From the NCBI GenBank assembly GCA_038002745.1, contig JBBODD010000001.1, positions 620,001 to 684,000 on the forward strand: DNA of 64,000 bases, in the 5' to 3' direction. Both the position numbers and the translations under genes were made by a program. Under the pieces are notes generated by a model. The model made no database searches. It was not told the origin of the DNA and saw only the letters and a list, made by a program, of their open reading frames with translations. Positions 61,618-64,000 of the stretch are shown here, piece after piece. How positions within the stretch are numbered: position 1 is the stretch's first letter; each line of letters begins with the position of its first letter. Origin of the DNA: Bacillus sp. FSL H8-0547. GTDB lineage: Bacteria > Bacillota > Bacilli > Bacillales > Bacillaceae.

Positions 61618-61646
61618 GGACCCTGTACATATGTACGGGTCTTTTT
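61618..61646 (+). terminator. Terminator of yjbIH
   Basis: GACCCTGTACATATGTACGGGTC (one bulge) followed by TTTTTT. Confidence 0.82.
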
Positions 61647-61721
61647 TCTTATTCCCTTTGGACACCTTTAAAAAACCAGATGATGTGCAGGATCCAAAAA
61701 GAGTTCAGCGTCACCTTAGAT

Positions 61722-61735
61722 AGAAAGCGCTTACA
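61722..61735. promoter_or_regulatory. Catabolite-response-element-like site
   Basis: AGAAAGCGCTTACA fits the CcpA consensus TGWAANCGNTNWCA at 13 of 14 positions. It lies in the 345-base gap between yjbH and yizD, apart from any clear promoter. Confidence 0.4.
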
Positions 61736-61748
61736 ATATAAACATTAA

Positions 61749-61780
61749 AAAGACTCCGCACGGGTAATACGGAGTCTTCT
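61749..61780. terminator. Stem-loop in the yjbH-yizD gap
   Basis: Arms AAGACTCCG / CGGAGTCTT (61750-61758 and 61770-61778) with short T/A runs. It might be a second terminator. The remainder of the gap (61781-61991) shows only an A/T-rich leader to yizD. Confidence 0.55.
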
Positions 61781-61991
61781 GTATGTCTTAACGACAACAA
61801 AGGGGATGGGAGAAATTTTTCACGGTCAAACAAAGGGGTAAATGTTTGTTTGTGATTAATTTCACATCTATAATATATCAGATTCTGTCGACTTATGACA
61901 ACCCATTGATCTTCATTTCACAAATTTGTCACAAACATAAAAATGCCCGGCACTTCATAGTTTTTTAAAAAGGACAATCCGGGAGGAGATT

Positions 61992-62168
61992 ATGAATAAC
62001 CGCATCCCCTTGCTTATCAGCGTCGTAATCCTGCTTATCAGCTTTTTCCTGAACGTTCTTGGGCTGATGGAAATGTTCCCGCTGCTGATTTCTTCGCCGC
62101 TTTTGTTTGTTTCCATTTTTGTAACTCTGTACTTTGTGAATCACCGGAATACGTTTAAAGGGTTTTAG
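61992..62168 (+). CDS. yizD: YizD-like small membrane protein
   Basis: 58 residues with GGGAGGAGATT-ATG. Two hydrophobic helices ('LLISVVILLISFFLNVLG', 'LFVSIFVTLYFV') and a short basic tail. Position between pepF and yjbH matches yizD of B. subtilis; function unknown. Confidence 0.78.
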   Translation: MNNRIPLLISVVILLISFFLNVLGLMEMFPLLISSPLLFVSIFVTLYFVNHRNTFKGF

Positions 62169-62178
62169 ATGAAAGCAG

Positions 62179-62210
62179 AAAACCTGCAGCAATGATCGCT
62201 GCAGGTTTTT
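62179..62210. terminator. Bidirectional terminator between yizD and pepF
   Basis: AAAACCTGCAGC ... GCTGCAGGTTTTT between convergent genes. Confidence 0.87.
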
Positions 62211-62213
62211 CTT

Positions 62214-64000
62214 TTATTCAGACAGAAGCTGTTCCATTTCGTTCAGTTTCTCTTCAAACACCTTCAGCGCCTCTTCAATCGGCTCTTTTGAAGTCATGTC
62301 TACGCCGGCTTTTTTGAGGACTTCAATCGGGTAGTCAGAGCTTCCTGATTTGAGGAACTCAATGTATCGTTTAACGGCAGGCTCCCCTTCTTCAAGGATC
62401 TGTTTGCTGAGCGCCGTAGCTGCACTGAACCCTGTTGCATATTGATAGACATAGTAGTTGTAGTAGAAATGAGGAATTCTTGCCCACTCAAGCCCGATTT
62501 CTTCATCTACAGTCAAATGTTCTCCGAAGTATTTTTTATTCAGATCATAGTACAGTTCAGTCAGAAGATCAGGAGTCAGCGGCTCTCCGTCCTGTGCTTT
62601 TTTATGAATGGCATGCTCATATTCCGCAAACATCGTCTGGCGGAAGACCGTGCCTCTGAATCCTTCAAGGTAATGATTTAAAAGATACAGCTGTTTCTTC
62701 TTATCATCGATTGTTTTCAGCAGGTAATCATTCAATAGTGCTTCGTTGCAGGTAGATGCCACCTCTGCCACAAAGATTGAATAGTGCCCGTACTGATAAG
62801 GCTGTGAATTGCGTGTGTAGTAGCTGTGCACAGAGTGCCCGAATTCATGTGCAAGTGTAAAGAGATTATTTACGTTATCCTGCCAGTTCATAAGGATATA
62901 AGGATTTGTTCCGTATGTGCCTGATGAATAGGCGCCGCTTCGTTTTCCTTTGTTTTCATGAACATCAACCCAGCGGTTTTCAAACCCTTCGTTTAATATA
63001 GCGATGTACTCATCTCCAAGAGGAGCAAGGCCTTTTAAAAGGTAATCCTTTGCTTCTGCGTACGGCACCTTCATCTTCACTTCTTTTACGAGCGGTGTGA
63101 ACAGATCATACATGTGCAGCTCTTCAAGTCCCAGCACTTTTTTACGGAGTTCGATGTACTTGTGCAGCAGGTGAAGGTTGTCATTCACCGTTTTCACAAG
63201 GTTTTCGTATACTTCTTCCGGAATGTTGTTGTTGCTGAGTGCCGCTTCGCGCGCAGAAGAATAGTTTCTTACTGTTGCGTAGAAATTATCTTTTTTAACG
63301 GCTCCGCTTAACGTGCTTGCGAATGTATTCTTGTATTTGTCATACGTGCCGTATACAGCTTTGAATGCATCTTCTCTTACCCTGCGGTCTTCGCTTTCAA
63401 GAAAGCGGATATAGCGGCCGTGGGTGACTTCCACTTCTTCGCCGTCTTCATCCTTGATGGACGGAAATTCAAGATCTGCGTTGTTCAGCATGCCGAATGT
63501 ATTGCCTGAAGAACTGAGAACATCCGATGCCTGAGCAAGCATGGCTTCCTGCTCGGCTGAAAGCACGTGCGGGCGCTGGCGGTTAATTTCATCCAGTGTA
63601 TGTCCGTACACCTTCAGTTCTTCTTTTTCCTGAAGGAATTCTTTGATCTTCGCTTCATCCATTTCAAGTATTTCCGGTATCATGTAGGATGACACGCTGC
63701 TTGCCTGCGTATAGAGGTTTGCGGCGCGGTCGTTCAGTCCCTGATAGTGGGAGTTCCCTGTATCCTGATCGTATCTCATGTGCGCGTATGTATAAAGCTT
63801 GCCAAGTCTCTCCATTACTGAATCCTGATACGTTAAGGCCTCAAGAAAGGCATCTGCAGAATCTCCAAGCTTTCCTTTAAACTCTTCCATTTTCGGCAGG
63901 GCTGCTTTTACTTCTTTAAATTCCGCTTCCCATGCCTCGTCGTCTTTAAAAATATCTTCAAGTCTCCACGTGTCTTCTACAGCAATTTCAGACCGTTTCG
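62214..64000 (-). CDS. pepF: Oligoendopeptidase F (5' end outside window)
   Basis: At least 595 codons; the frame stays open to position 64000, so only the first few residues are missing (PepF is about 600-610). M3-family zinc peptidase: 'TLAHEFGHSVHSYY' (HExxH-type, about residue 380 of this fragment) and the downstream 'FVAEVASTCNEALL' with the third ligand Glu. It degrades oligopeptides of about 7-17 residues in the cytoplasm. Confidence 0.93.
   Translation of the reverse strand, partial: KRSEIAVEDTWRLEDIFKDDEAWEAEFKEVKAALPKMEEFKGKLGDSADAFLEALTYQDSVMERLGKLYTYAHMRYDQDTGNSHYQGLNDRAANLYTQASSVSSYMIPEILEMDEAKIKEFLQEKEELKVYGHTLDEINRQRPHVLSAEQEAMLAQASDVLSSSGNTFGMLNNADLEFPSIKDEDGEEVEVTHGRYIRFLESEDRRVREDAFKAVYGTYDKYKNTFASTLSGAVKKDNFYATVRNYSSAREAALSNNNIPEEVYENLVKTVNDNLHLLHKYIELRKKVLGLEELHMYDLFTPLVKEVKMKVPYAEAKDYLLKGLAPLGDEYIAILNEGFENRWVDVHENKGKRSGAYSSGTYGTNPYILMNWQDNVNNLFTLAHEFGHSVHSYYTRNSQPYQYGHYSIFVAEVASTCNEALLNDYLLKTIDDKKKQLYLLNHYLEGFRGTVFRQTMFAEYEHAIHKKAQDGEPLTPDLLTELYYDLNKKYFGEHLTVDEEIGLEWARIPHFYYNYYVYQYATGFSAATALSKQILEEGEPAVKRYIEFLKSGSSDYPIEVLKKAGVDMTSKEPIEEALKVFEEKLNEMEQLLSE

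Noticed and set aside
61824-61842. CtsR-like heptads (GGTCAAA ... GGGTAAA) upstream of yizD
   Set aside because: The second heptad is GGGTAAA rather than GGTCAAA, and no clp gene follows; a chance partial match is more likely.

Overview
The window is chromosomal DNA of an endospore-forming Bacillaceae (Bacillus sensu lato; the genus cannot be fixed from sequence alone). The evidence is conserved gene order: metI-metC, yjcH-yjcG-yjcF, yjcD-spoVIF and yjcZ are followed by a spore-coat sugar locus (ytcABC, cotS, cotSA, cotI, cotO). After that come fabI, the tenA-tenI-thiO-thiS-thiG-thiF operon, and the block yjbQ, prpE, yjbO, nadK, relQ, yjbL, yjbK, yjbJ, yjbI, yjbH, yizD, pepF. All of these sit close together in the metI-to-pepF part of the B. 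subtilis map, apart from the inserted genes noted below.

Layout. 1-9.5 kb is accessory: the 3' end of an AraC-type regulator; a leftward GT1 glycosyltransferase / TetR / MFS efflux / small membrane protein operon behind a promoter bracketed by two operator-like palindromes; a DHFR-like reductase divergent from a WYL regulator with an operator on its own promoter; Lrp, DUF1272, a second WYL regulator, a DJ-1/PfpI protein and a truncated peptidase E remnant. 9.6-18.8 kb is amino-acid and sulfur metabolism: threonine synthase, metI-metC under a SAM-I riboswitch, and an operon joining an SsuD-type desulfonating monooxygenase to a carbohydrate-type (CUT1) ABC importer, preceded by a leader with an intrinsic terminator. 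18.9-27.5 kb holds membrane proteins, the yjcHGF set, a tandem-repeat array, a DUF421 protein, a metallo-hydrolase and the YjcD helicase.

27.5-42.5 kb is mostly sporulation and spore surface: SpoVIF, YjcZ, several tiny proteins, a cysteine-rich probable coat protein, a HipA-like kinase, glycosyltransferases, UDP-sugar enzymes, and CotS/CotSA/CotI/CotO. Several promoters match the sigma-K pattern AC-N16/17-CATAnnnTA. The genes suggest that UDP-sugar precursors are made and transferred (YtcABC, CotSA) while kinase-fold proteins (CotS, CotI, HipA-like) act or scaffold on the forming coat.

42.5-64 kb is housekeeping: SRPBCC, glycolipid-binding and GNAT proteins, FabI with a FapR-type box, thiamine thiazole synthesis under a TPP riboswitch (thiD is not in the operon), a KefB-type antiporter, MgtE, a RodA/FtsW protein, PrpE, the RelQ-NadK-pseudouridine synthase operon, CYTH protein, lytic transglycosylase, globin-YjbH (Spx adaptor) and oligoendopeptidase F, which runs off the window. 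Three intergenic tandem-repeat arrays are present: two with a 52-bp stem-loop unit but unrelated sequence, and one with a 21-bp unit. They are the least explained structures here, together with the sulfonate/sugar-importer operon and its attenuator-like leader. Not seen: CRISPR arrays, rRNA, tRNA, or complete insertion sequences.
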